DNA from: an uncultured Christensenella sp.
GTDB lineage: Bacteria > Bacillota > Clostridia > Christensenellales > Borkfalkiaceae
DNA length: 64,000 bases
Assembly (NCBI GenBank): GCA_910577875.1
Contig: CAJTNY010000001.1
Span: forward strand, 62,001 to 126,000
Direction: 5' to 3'
The translations under genes were made by a program, and so were the position numbers. Positions 34,742-41,183 of this stretch are shown in pieces (within the stretch, counting starts at the first letter, position 1; every line of letters starts with the position of its first letter). Below the pieces are notes generated by a model, which was not told the origin of the DNA, ran no database searches, and worked only from the letters and a program-made list of their open reading frames with translations.

Positions 34742-35269
34742 TCACTCTTTGCTCAAATTATTTTTTAATAATTTTAATAACTGACATTCGCGCTTATGTA
34801 CGTAAGATTTGCTGACGCCGACAATCTCGCCGACTTTTTCGAGACTCAAGCCTTCCCAAAATCGCAGATACAAAATTTTCTGGTCGCGGGCAGATAATTT
34901 TAAAAGTTCCTGATTCAAATCAGCTTTCGTTTCGATACCGGGGCCCCTAGTGAACGCGATTTCTTTCTCGAAATCTTCCAAAGTCTCGATAATTGTTATC
35001 TTTTTGTTGTAGTCTTTTGCAACGTTTTCAACGATTTTGCAAAGCCAGTTATAGCCGTCTGCTTTTTCGTCGAACGAGTGCACATATCTGAACGCTTTCA
35101 TATAAGCGTCTAAAACTATATCTTCGCAATCGTCTTTATTAATTGCGTAGCGCGAAGCAACCCCTAACAGATGGTTACAAGTCTCTTCGAAAAGATTATG
35201 CTTTTTCGATTCGTTACCTTCTTTTATGGCTCGCAGTATAGGGTTTACAACTTTGCGCAATTGTGACAC
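34742..35269 (-). CDS. ECF-type RNA polymerase sigma factor (first module)
   Basis: A 175-residue sigma-70 family member with region 2 (NKDDCEDIVLDAYMKAFRYVHSFD) and region 4 (LSARDQKILYLRFWEGLSLE, then KVGEIVGVSKSYVHKRE). Starts with GTG at 35269 behind GAGGAAAA. A TATAAT at 35306-35311 lies next to a copy of the ACCGAATT motif that is also found upstream of the adjacent XRE gene, so it is probably controlled by that regulator. Confidence 0.9.
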   Translation of the reverse strand: MSQLRKVVNPILRAIKEGNESKKHNLFEETCNHLLGVASRYAINKDDCEDIVLDAYMKAFRYVHSFDEKADGYNWLCKIVENVAKDYNKKITIIETLEDFEKEIAFTRGPGIETKADLNQELLKLSARDQKILYLRFWEGLSLEKVGEIVGVSKSYVHKRECQLLKLLKNNLSKE

Positions 35270-35310
35270 TTAAATATTTTCCTCATTTGTTTATTTTAGA
35301 ATAATATTAT

Positions 35311-35327
35311 ACCGAATTTTATTTCAG
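35311..35327. promoter_or_regulatory. ACCGAATT operator-like motif at the ECF promoter
   Basis: ACCGAATTTTATTT abuts the putative -10 (TATAAT, minus strand, 35306-35311) of the ECF sigma gene. One of three copies around the XRE gene. Confidence 0.4.
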
Positions 35328-35624
35328 TTCTTCTACCAATTCGAATATTAAATCTTTTTGTTTGGCCGATAATTTAGAAAAACGTTTTAAAAGCTCAAAC
35401 TCTCTGCTAGTAAATACGTATTCCCCTTCATCGCAGAAAAGCTCCGACATTGACACATCCAATACTTTACAAATAGATTGCAATGCACGCAAGGAAGGTT
35501 CGGCGCCTTTATTATACCAGTTATAAATCGTATTTTCAGACAAATCAGATAATTCAGTAATTTTATATATGCTATAACCTTTTTCTTTCATATAGTATTT
35601 AAGTTTTTCTAACACAGCATCCAT
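35319..35624 (-). CDS. XRE-family transcriptional regulator
   Basis: A 101-residue regulator: HTH_3 domain at residues about 8-62 (YSIYKITELSDLSENTIYNW, then LRALQSICKVLDVSMSELF), then an acidic linker and a helical tail (FELLKRFSKLSAKQKDLIFELVEELK) likely to dimerise. It lies directly upstream of the ECF sigma gene. Operator-like ACCGAATT motifs occur upstream of it and at the ECF promoter, suggesting autoregulation plus control of the sigma module. Its SD is weak. Confidence 0.88.
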   Translation of the reverse strand: MDAVLEKLKYYMKEKGYSIYKITELSDLSENTIYNWYNKGAEPSLRALQSICKVLDVSMSELFCDEGEYVFTSREFELLKRFSKLSAKQKDLIFELVEELK

Positions 35625-35664
35625 TATATATCGTTATCCTATTAATACTCTGATATATAGTTTA

Positions 35665-35682
35665 ACCGAATTAGAATTTAAT
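35665..35682. promoter_or_regulatory. ACCGAATT operator-like motif upstream of the XRE gene
   Basis: ACCGAATTAGAATTTA, partial match to the palindrome at 35708-35725, 41 bp upstream of the XRE gene start. Confidence 0.4.
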
Positions 35683-35707
35683 AATATAATATTATAATTA
35701 AATAAGT

Positions 35708-35725
35708 ACCGAATTATAATTTGGT
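35708..35725. promoter_or_regulatory. Palindromic operator ACCGAATTATAATTTGGT
   Basis: An 18-bp near-perfect palindrome with one mismatch between the arms, in the AT-rich leader region of the XRE gene. Confidence 0.5.
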
Positions 35726-35802
35726 ATACAGGCATTAAAAAAAAACCGTAATGAGGAAACGGCTTAGGGGGCTTGCAGTAGCTGTTAACAGTTTGCCGTT
35801 AT

Positions 35803-36018
35803 TCAAAGCGGGAAACTTTCTTCAATGTTGAAATCCAAACCGTTCCATCGGGCTCCCTCCCAAAGCTGAATCATTTCAAGGCATTCTGTAAAAGCCGCTT
35901 TTGCGCCGTATGCCGTTTCTTTAGAATCGTAGGAATCTATTTCCTGCAGTTCTTCGAGATAATTTATCAAATGATTTATCACGTACAAAAGAGTTTCAAG
36001 CGCCGTTAGTTGATACAT
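35803..36018 (-). CDS. Small conserved-looking hypothetical protein
   Basis: A 71-residue acidic helical protein (MYQLTALETLLYVINHLINY, then EELQEIDSYDSKETAYGAKA), ending NGLDFNIEESFPL. That C-terminal pattern is common in small clostridial proteins encoded on mobile or phage-like DNA, but no function is known to me. SD GGAGA; the start overlaps the stop of the upstream gene by one base (TAATG), so the two form an operon. A weak hairpin with a T9 tract lies at about 35740-35765. Confidence 0.6.
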   Translation of the reverse strand: MYQLTALETLLYVINHLINYLEELQEIDSYDSKETAYGAKAAFTECLEMIQLWEGARWNGLDFNIEESFPL

Positions 36019-36386
36019 TATGCAATTCTCTCCTTCAAAATTTCTTCAAAGCTTACTAAGTCTTTACTTATACAACAGCTGTACACCTTTTGAAAAAACG
36101 CTTTTTTATGTAGATAGTAAGAATTTTTCTCAAAAGGTAACACACCGATTATATATACATCGCTTTGACCTTCAAGCATATACTTTATCATAAGTTTTAT
36201 ATTCTCATCGGTTTCCGATTTGTATATAAGTTCTATGAGTTCGCATACTTTGATTATTTCTTCGGTAATATTAACGACTTTTTTACGGTTTCCTTTATAA
36301 AACTTGGCGGTAGATAAACCTTTTTGAATTGCGTCTGATACGTAACAATATCGTTTTATCAAATTTTCCACCTCGTTTTTCGTCAT
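36018..36386 (-). CDS. Hypothetical protein, 122 residues
   Basis: A mostly helical soluble protein (MTKNEVENLIKRYCYVSDAI ...) with several cysteines and no recognised motif. It precedes and overlaps the 71-aa gene. The size, helical content and pairing recall small phage or ICE regulators, but this is only an impression. A TATACT -10-like element lies at about 36416-36421. Confidence 0.55.
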   Translation of the reverse strand: MTKNEVENLIKRYCYVSDAIQKGLSTAKFYKGNRKKVVNITEEIIKVCELIELIYKSETDENIKLMIKYMLEGQSDVYIIGVLPFEKNSYYLHKKAFFQKVYSCCISKDLVSFEEILKERIA

Positions 36387-36684
36387 AATAAATCGTATTT
36401 CCCTTAATTATGACTAGTATAATTCAATCTACTCCGTATAAATTACCAACTTTTTGCGGATTTCAATCGAATTATTGAAACAAAACTTGATTTCGTCATT
36501 AATATATACCGCCGTATATAAAACAAGATATACCAAAATATATACAATGAAAAATCGGAAAATATCCACTTGATATTGTTGCTTATCGATTTTTATGCTC
36601 TGTTTAGTTCACTCCTTTTAATTAAATTATTTCCCCGCGCTTATCGCGCAAGGGAAATTTTTCTTTATGATTTACAATTGTTAT
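36387..36684. other. Intergenic region of about 300 bp
   Basis: AT-rich DNA with no convincing gene on either strand. It holds a possible promoter for the 122-aa gene at its left and a hairpin after the small XRE gene at its right. ATATA-rich direct repeats (CCGTATATAAAACAAGATAT region) are visible but not clearly structured. Confidence 0.5.
36630..36657 (-). terminator. Possible terminator after the 77-aa XRE gene
   Basis: Stem TTTCCC plus CGCG paired with CGCG plus GGGAAA, with a 3-nt bulge; T-tracts on both sides. Confidence 0.4.
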
Positions 36685-36918
36685 TCAGACATTTATTTCG
36701 TCAAATATTTTATCATCAAAAAATTCTTTAAACGATATACCCATTGTATTTATCATTTCATAAATAGTCAATAAAGCTATTCTTTCATGTGCTCCGTTAA
36801 GAACCTGCGAAGTCGTCGATTTGGCTATTCCGCCTTTTTTATAAAAATCGTACTGCTTGAAGTTCTTTTCTTCCATCAGTTCAAAAAAACGAATCCTTAC
36901 AGCCTCCGAAACTCTCAT
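36685..36918 (-). CDS. Small XRE-type repressor
   Basis: A 77-residue protein that is little more than a helix-turn-helix domain (FFELMEEKNFKQYDFYKKGG, then IAKSTTSQVLNG, then LLTIYEMINTMGISFKEFF). GAGGT precedes the ATG. It is divergent from the ypsA-like gene, and two GTTCT...AGAAC palindromes lie between them, so it probably represses both genes. Confidence 0.85.
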   Translation of the reverse strand: MRVSEAVRIRFFELMEEKNFKQYDFYKKGGIAKSTTSQVLNGAHERIALLTIYEMINTMGISFKEFFDDKIFDEINV

Positions 36919-36933
36919 AAAACTATACCTCGC

Positions 36934-36949
36934 GTTCTCGATTGAGAAC
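36934..36949. promoter_or_regulatory. Operator GTTCTCGATTGAGAAC
   Basis: A 16-bp palindrome with 6-bp arms in the leader of the XRE gene, downstream of its TATAAT. Half-site GTTCT is also the core of SinR-type XRE operators. Confidence 0.6.
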
Positions 36950-36984
36950 TATAATAGATTATACAGTTTTATGTTATTTAATCG

Positions 36985-37000
36985 GTTCTTATTTAAGAAC
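36985..37000. promoter_or_regulatory. Operator GTTCTTATTTAAGAAC
   Basis: A 16-bp palindrome with 7-bp arms, 51 bp (centre to centre) from the first and 2 bp upstream of the -35 of the ypsA-like gene. Confidence 0.6.
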
Positions 37001-37002
37001 AC

Positions 37003-37032
37003 TTGACGAATTATGTCGAAAAATGCTAAAAT
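37003..37032 (+). promoter_or_regulatory. Promoter of the ypsA-like gene giving a leaderless start
   Basis: TTGACG, 18 bp, TAAAAT, then 6 nt to the ATG; no SD. Confidence 0.6.
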
Positions 37033-37038
37033 ATATTT

Positions 37039-37551
37039 ATGAAAACTTGTATGTTTACCGGTCACAGACCGCAAAGATTGCCGTTCCGTTTCAACGAGAA
37101 CGATGAGAGATGTAAAATTTTAAAACAACGGTTAAACGATTTAATTCGTGAAATGATTGAAAACGGAATTGACGTTTTCGTTACCGGAATGGCAATAGGC
37201 GTTGACACCTATGCCGCGGAAGAAGTCTTATTACTTAAAAAAGAGTTCCCGCATATTTCGCTCGAAGCTATAGTACCCTGCGCAAACCAAGCGAGTAAGT
37301 GGAACGAGAAACAAGTTTCGCGTTATAACGATTTATTAAAAAAATGCGATAAAGTCGTTATTTTGCAGGATAATTACACTGCGGACTGTATGCAGAAACG
37401 CAACAGGTATATGGTTGACCGCTCCGACTGCGTCATTGCTGTCTGGGACGGGAGCGGCAGCGGAACCGGAAGCACGGTAAGATACGCGCTTGAAAAAAAA
37501 TTATCCGTTACCGTCATTCATCCGTCGTCTTTATCCGTTCGGGAACTTTGA
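37039..37551 (+). CDS. SLOG-family protein (YpsA / DUF1273-like)
   Basis: A 170-residue Rossmann-like protein of the SLOG superfamily, related to DprA/LOG. Visible: TGHRPQRLPF at the N-terminus (nucleotide-loop motif), VFVTGMAIGVDTYAAEEVL, and ADCMQKRNRYMVDRSDCVIAVWDGSGSGTGSTVRYAL. SLOG proteins bind nucleotide-derived ligands; YpsA affects cell division in Bacillus, although the role here is unknown. It is the only plus-strand gene in this region and is divergent from the small XRE repressor with shared operators. Confidence 0.9.
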   Translation: MKTCMFTGHRPQRLPFRFNENDERCKILKQRLNDLIREMIENGIDVFVTGMAIGVDTYAAEEVLLLKKEFPHISLEAIVPCANQASKWNEKQVSRYNDLLKKCDKVVILQDNYTADCMQKRNRYMVDRSDCVIAVWDGSGSGTGSTVRYALEKKLSVTVIHPSSLSVREL

Positions 37552-37683
37552 ATCCGGACGCGTTATAAAATTTTCGCGTATCAGAAATTTCAAGACTGAA
37601 ATTAGCTTAGCGAATAATATCATAAATTTTTTAACACAGTCAATCAAATTTAACTTATTTTTGAATTTTTTATTAAATATTTA

Positions 37684-37707
37684 CGCCCGAGGCTTCTGCC
37701 TCGGGCG
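37684..37707 (+). terminator. GC-rich hairpin downstream of the ypsA-like gene
   Basis: CGCCCGAGGC/GCCTCGGGCG with loop TTCT; poor T-tract. Confidence 0.5.
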
Positions 37708-37740
37708 ATTATTTACGGTTTTTACTTGCCGAAAAAAATA

Positions 37741-37772
37741 AAAGTTCTGCAATCAGATGATTGCAGAACTTT
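37741..37772 (-). terminator. Terminator after the BspA-type lipoprotein gene
   Basis: 14-bp stem AAAGTTCTGCAATC/GATTGCAGAACTTT, loop AGAT, followed on the minus strand by TATTTTTTT. Confidence 0.85.
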
Positions 37773-37784
37773 ATAAAATACAGT

Positions 37785-39596
37785 TTAATTATTGCTTTTT
37801 TCAACGTCGCCGTCCGTACAATGTACCGTATATCCGCCCGTTCTCAAATCCCAATTGTCCCACTTATTTATTGCATTCCATTGCTCTTTCGTGCCCTCGA
37901 AATTTATATCGGTAAGACTTTCGCAATCCCAGAAAGCGCCTGACTGTATACGCGTTACGTTGCCGAGTATGGTAACGGTTTTAAGATTTTTGCAATTATT
38001 AAACATACGCACTCCGATTTCCGTTACTCCTTCGCCGATAATCACGTTTGTAAGTTTATCGCAGGCAGAAAACACCTCTTCGCCTATTTTCTCCAAGCTT
38101 GCCGAAATCGTCACGCTTTCAAGGTTTTCGCAATTCAAAAACGCTTTGTCGCCGATTGCCGTCACTCCTTCGTAGATGATTACTTCCGTAAGTTTTGAAT
38201 TGCGGTAAAAAGCGTTTTTATTTATTTCGTACGTATTTCCGTTATAATTTGCGGGTAAAACCAACTCGGTCTGTTCGCCCGTATATCCGACGAGATACGC
38301 TTTGTTATCCCTCGCCGTAAAGAACGTAAAACCGTCGCTTCTTTTGTCTATACTGCTCGGGAAGTCTTTCATATATTTAATATCCAGCGCGTATATACCT
38401 ATCCCGCCGTTATTTTCATAGTCGCCTATATCGATACGCAAATGAGAGGAGAGATTATAAATTTCCCAAAGGTTTATACATCCGGAAAAAGCCGAACTGC
38501 CGATTTCGGTTATATTTTCCGTTATGACGATGCTGTTCAGGTTAATGCAACCGAAAAAAGCCCACTCGCCAATCGCTACAATACCGTCGTGCATTTTAAC
38601 GTTTGTCAGGTTAGTCCTGTCGTAAAACATCTTGTCGGTTATTTTCGTCATTGTTTCGGGTATCGTCACCGTGCTTTTGCCTTGCGGAACGCACAGACAT
38701 TCCGTAACCGATTTGTTGTACAGTACGCCGTCGACGCTGGCGTAGTTTTCGTTTTTTTCGTCAACATCCATGCTTTCAAGTTCATATTGAAACCCTAAAT
38801 ATCTGGTACCGATTTTCGTCACGCTTGCGGGAATTTTCAGGCTTTTTATACTTATTTCCGAGAACGCAAACAGGCTGATTTCATTTACGGGTTTTCCGTT
38901 AAATTCGGAAGCGATTTCGACGTCGGTAAAAAATTCCGAATCTATAAGTCCTTCATAGGCGTAGTTGGACGCTACGTAATAATTGAGTCCGTCGTCTTGA
39001 ATCAAGTATTCAAACCCGTCCTCGCTTACGATAACTTTACATTCAGCGGTTTCGCGGTCCGCCGAAACCTTAACGACGGCAGAACCCTGCGCCAACGCCG
39101 TCAGCTTTCCGTTTTCGACTTTGACTACTCCCTCCGGTTCAACAGACCACGTAAGACTCGAAGTCGTATCCTCCGGATATACGCGGAAATCGAGCGTCTT
39201 TTCCCCGTTTCCGAAAAGTACAACCTCGTCTTCCAAAATGCTAATCCAGTCTACGGGGATTTTCCGCGCTACCGTAACCGTACACTTTGCGCTGACCGAA
39301 CCGACGGTAGCCGTTACGACGGCAACGCCCTCGGAAAATGCTCTTACCGTGCCGTCGTAGTAGTTTACCTCGGCGATACGACTGTCGTCAACCGTCCAAA
39401 CAACATTTTTGTCCGTCGCGTCGTCGGGAAGAACGGTTGCCGTCAGCTTCGCTTCCTCGTTTATATCGAGAGCCAGCTCGGTTTTGTCAAGCGTAATGCT
39501 TGTCACCTCGACTTTACTGTCGCAAGCGGCAATTCCAAAGGCGCAAAAAATTGCGCAAACACACAGCAAAAAAGCAATAGCAAATTTCTTTTTCAT
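37785..39596 (-). CDS. BspA-type leucine-rich-repeat lipoprotein with two BIG2 domains
   Basis: A 603-residue predicted lipoprotein: signal peptide with lipobox GIAAC (Cys about residue 25), two Ig-like BIG2 domains (VTSITLDKTELALDINEEAKL..., then VDWISILEDEVVLFGNGEKTL...), then from about residue 210 repeated LRR_5 units with the A-F-x-x-C-x-x-L pattern (for example AIGDKAFLNCENLESVTI). BspA-type LRR proteins often bind host or surface ligands. ATG at 39596 has GGAGG upstream; an alternative 17 codons upstream is inferior. It follows the second ECF module without a clear terminator, so may be co-regulated. Confidence 0.88.
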   Translation of the reverse strand: MKKKFAIAFLLCVCAIFCAFGIAACDSKVEVTSITLDKTELALDINEEAKLTATVLPDDATDKNVVWTVDDSRIAEVNYYDGTVRAFSEGVAVVTATVGSVSAKCTVTVARKIPVDWISILEDEVVLFGNGEKTLDFRVYPEDTTSSLTWSVEPEGVVKVENGKLTALAQGSAVVKVSADRETAECKVIVSEDGFEYLIQDDGLNYYVASNYAYEGLIDSEFFTDVEIASEFNGKPVNEISLFAFSEISIKSLKIPASVTKIGTRYLGFQYELESMDVDEKNENYASVDGVLYNKSVTECLCVPQGKSTVTIPETMTKITDKMFYDRTNLTNVKMHDGIVAIGEWAFFGCINLNSIVITENITEIGSSAFSGCINLWEIYNLSSHLRIDIGDYENNGGIGIYALDIKYMKDFPSSIDKRSDGFTFFTARDNKAYLVGYTGEQTELVLPANYNGNTYEINKNAFYRNSKLTEVIIYEGVTAIGDKAFLNCENLESVTISASLEKIGEEVFSACDKLTNVIIGEGVTEIGVRMFNNCKNLKTVTILGNVTRIQSGAFWDCESLTDINFEGTKEQWNAINKWDNWDLRTGGYTVHCTDGDVEKSNN

Positions 39597-39721
39597 AATA
39601 AACCTCCTATTAAGGCGAGTCGCATTTAAAATATGCAAAAAGCGCATACCTTACTGTAACCGCCGTAAATAAGACGATTTATTATTCTCTTTTTTACGCA
39701 AAAATTTATATTTTTTTCAGT

Positions 39722-40444
39722 CTATGAAAAAAATTCTTCGAAGATTTCCGTACAGTCGTCGATAAGCGACATATAAATTAATTTATATTGAATGTTTTTG
39801 TATTGCGTTAAAGCGTTCGTCGTATATAAATCGCCATCGAATTGGGTTCCGTATTTTATAACCGTCGAACCGACGGTATAAGTTTCGCTCCCGTCGATAA
39901 AGCCTTCGGATAATTTTACCGAAATATCGTAAAATTCGATTTCGCAAATAAACCCGCGTTCGAAGTCCGAAACAGTAAACTTTCCGCCTTTCAGCGCGCC
40001 TTCGATTGTTTCGTCTTCGATTATTTCGTATAACAAAACACATTGTTCAATATCATATTGAGTTACGTCTATAATGTCGTAGCCCGCATTTTCGATTGTT
40101 TCGAAAAACTGTTCTTTTCCGTCAGGGAAAACTTGCTTTAAGTCGCCCGGACCGAAATACGCAGGTTCGTCCTTGCGCAGGACAATCGGCAGTACGGTCG
40201 CCAGAATTACGATTATGCAGAGAAACAGCGCCAAAACGGTAATAAAAATATATTTTTTACCGTCTGCAAAACTGCGCACGGCATTGTTTTCGTTTGTCGC
40301 AAGCACGGGTATTTCCGCCGCGATTTCCCTTTCTTCCGACGAAGTTATGCCGTCGATAATATTGTTGCGCCTTTCGGAAAAGCTTTTGACGGTTATTTTG
40401 TCCGCACTGCTTCTTAATTTATTTTCAATATCCTTATTGTCCAT
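39722..40444 (-). CDS. Single-pass membrane protein, candidate anti-sigma factor (second module)
   Basis: A 240-residue protein with a cytoplasmic region of about 62 residues, one TM helix (about 63-88) and an acidic extracytoplasmic domain. The topology mirrors the protein at 33071-33811, although the sequences are not clearly alike. It follows the ECF sigma gene at 40505-41011. Assignment as anti-sigma is inference from context; no classical zinc motif is seen. Confidence 0.65.
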   Translation of the reverse strand: MDNKDIENKLRSSADKITVKSFSERRNNIIDGITSSEEREIAAEIPVLATNENNAVRSFADGKKYIFITVLALFLCIIVILATVLPIVLRKDEPAYFGPGDLKQVFPDGKEQFFETIENAGYDIIDVTQYDIEQCVLLYEIIEDETIEGALKGGKFTVSDFERGFICEIEFYDISVKLSEGFIDGSETYTVGSTVIKYGTQFDGDLYTTNALTQYKNIQYKLIYMSLIDDCTEIFEEFFS

Positions 40445-40504
40445 TTTTATATTCCTTTTGTTCCCTATCAGATAGTAATCGAACGCAGATTTTTTGTTTT
40501 GGAA

Positions 40505-41011
40505 TTATTGCTTTAATTTCTCAAGAGCGCGATAATAGGTCGAAGTAATCGTACTTAAAGGTTTTTCCATTTCCCTTGCAATTCTTTCAAAAGATAAATC
40601 TTCGACAAACCGCATTATCATTATTTCTTGTTCGGTTTCACTCAGATTCGAAATTTGAATATAAAAGTCGCCGTCAGTCTGAATTTCGGCCGTAACGGCG
40701 TCTTCTTTTAAATCGTATAACGGAGCGTACTGCTTTTCAGATTTTAATTTGTCTTTGGCGCTGTTAACCGTTAAAACGTATAACCAACCTTCGGGGTTAC
40801 TTATCTTCGTCAGCTTGTCGGCGGTTTTCCATATTTTAATAAGCAAATCGTCGACTACTTCGTCCGCCGAAACAGACGATTTCAAAACCGTAATTGCCGT
40901 TGCATAAATCAGCCTGCCGTAAATACGGTAAAACTCTTCAAGCGCCTTTTCATCTTTACGCGCCATTCTTTTTATCAACTTATTAAAATACTTTTTCGTA
41001 TTCTTTATCAT
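40505..41011 (-). CDS. ECF-type RNA polymerase sigma factor (second module)
   Basis: A 168-residue sigma-70 protein. Region 2 (EEFYRIYGRLIYATAITVLK, then SADEVVDDLLIKIWKTADKL) and region 4 (LSETEQEIMIMRFVEDLSFE, then RIAREMEKPLSTITSTYYR) are clear. No strong SD before the ATG; a second Met 16 codons in (MARKDEK) is a possible alternative start. Its downstream partner is the membrane protein at 39722. Confidence 0.9.
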   Translation of the reverse strand: MIKNTKKYFNKLIKRMARKDEKALEEFYRIYGRLIYATAITVLKSSVSADEVVDDLLIKIWKTADKLTKISNPEGWLYVLTVNSAKDKLKSEKQYAPLYDLKEDAVTAEIQTDGDFYIQISNLSETEQEIMIMRFVEDLSFERIAREMEKPLSTITSTYYRALEKLKQ

Positions 41012-41036
41012 AATTCGTATACGCTAATAAATTTGT

Positions 41037-41065
41037 GTATTAATTACTGTAATTATAATCTGCAA
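41037..41065 (-). promoter_or_regulatory. Possible promoter of the second ECF module
   Basis: TTGCAG, 17 bp, TAATAC on the minus strand, about 25 bp before the ATG. Confidence 0.35.
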
Positions 41066-41148
41066 CAATATATCATATTTTTTATCTTTTGGCAAATTAA
41101 TCGTGCAGTACGTTACATATTGCGTTCCGCAAACTTTGTTTCATAAAA

Positions 41149-41174
41149 AAGAACTCCGCCGAAGCGGAGTTCTT
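41149..41174 (-). terminator. ppdK terminator
   Basis: Stem AAGAACTCCGC/GCGGAGTTCTT with loop CGAA, followed on the minus strand by TTTT. Confidence 0.85.
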
Positions 41175-41183
41175 AAATTTCAA

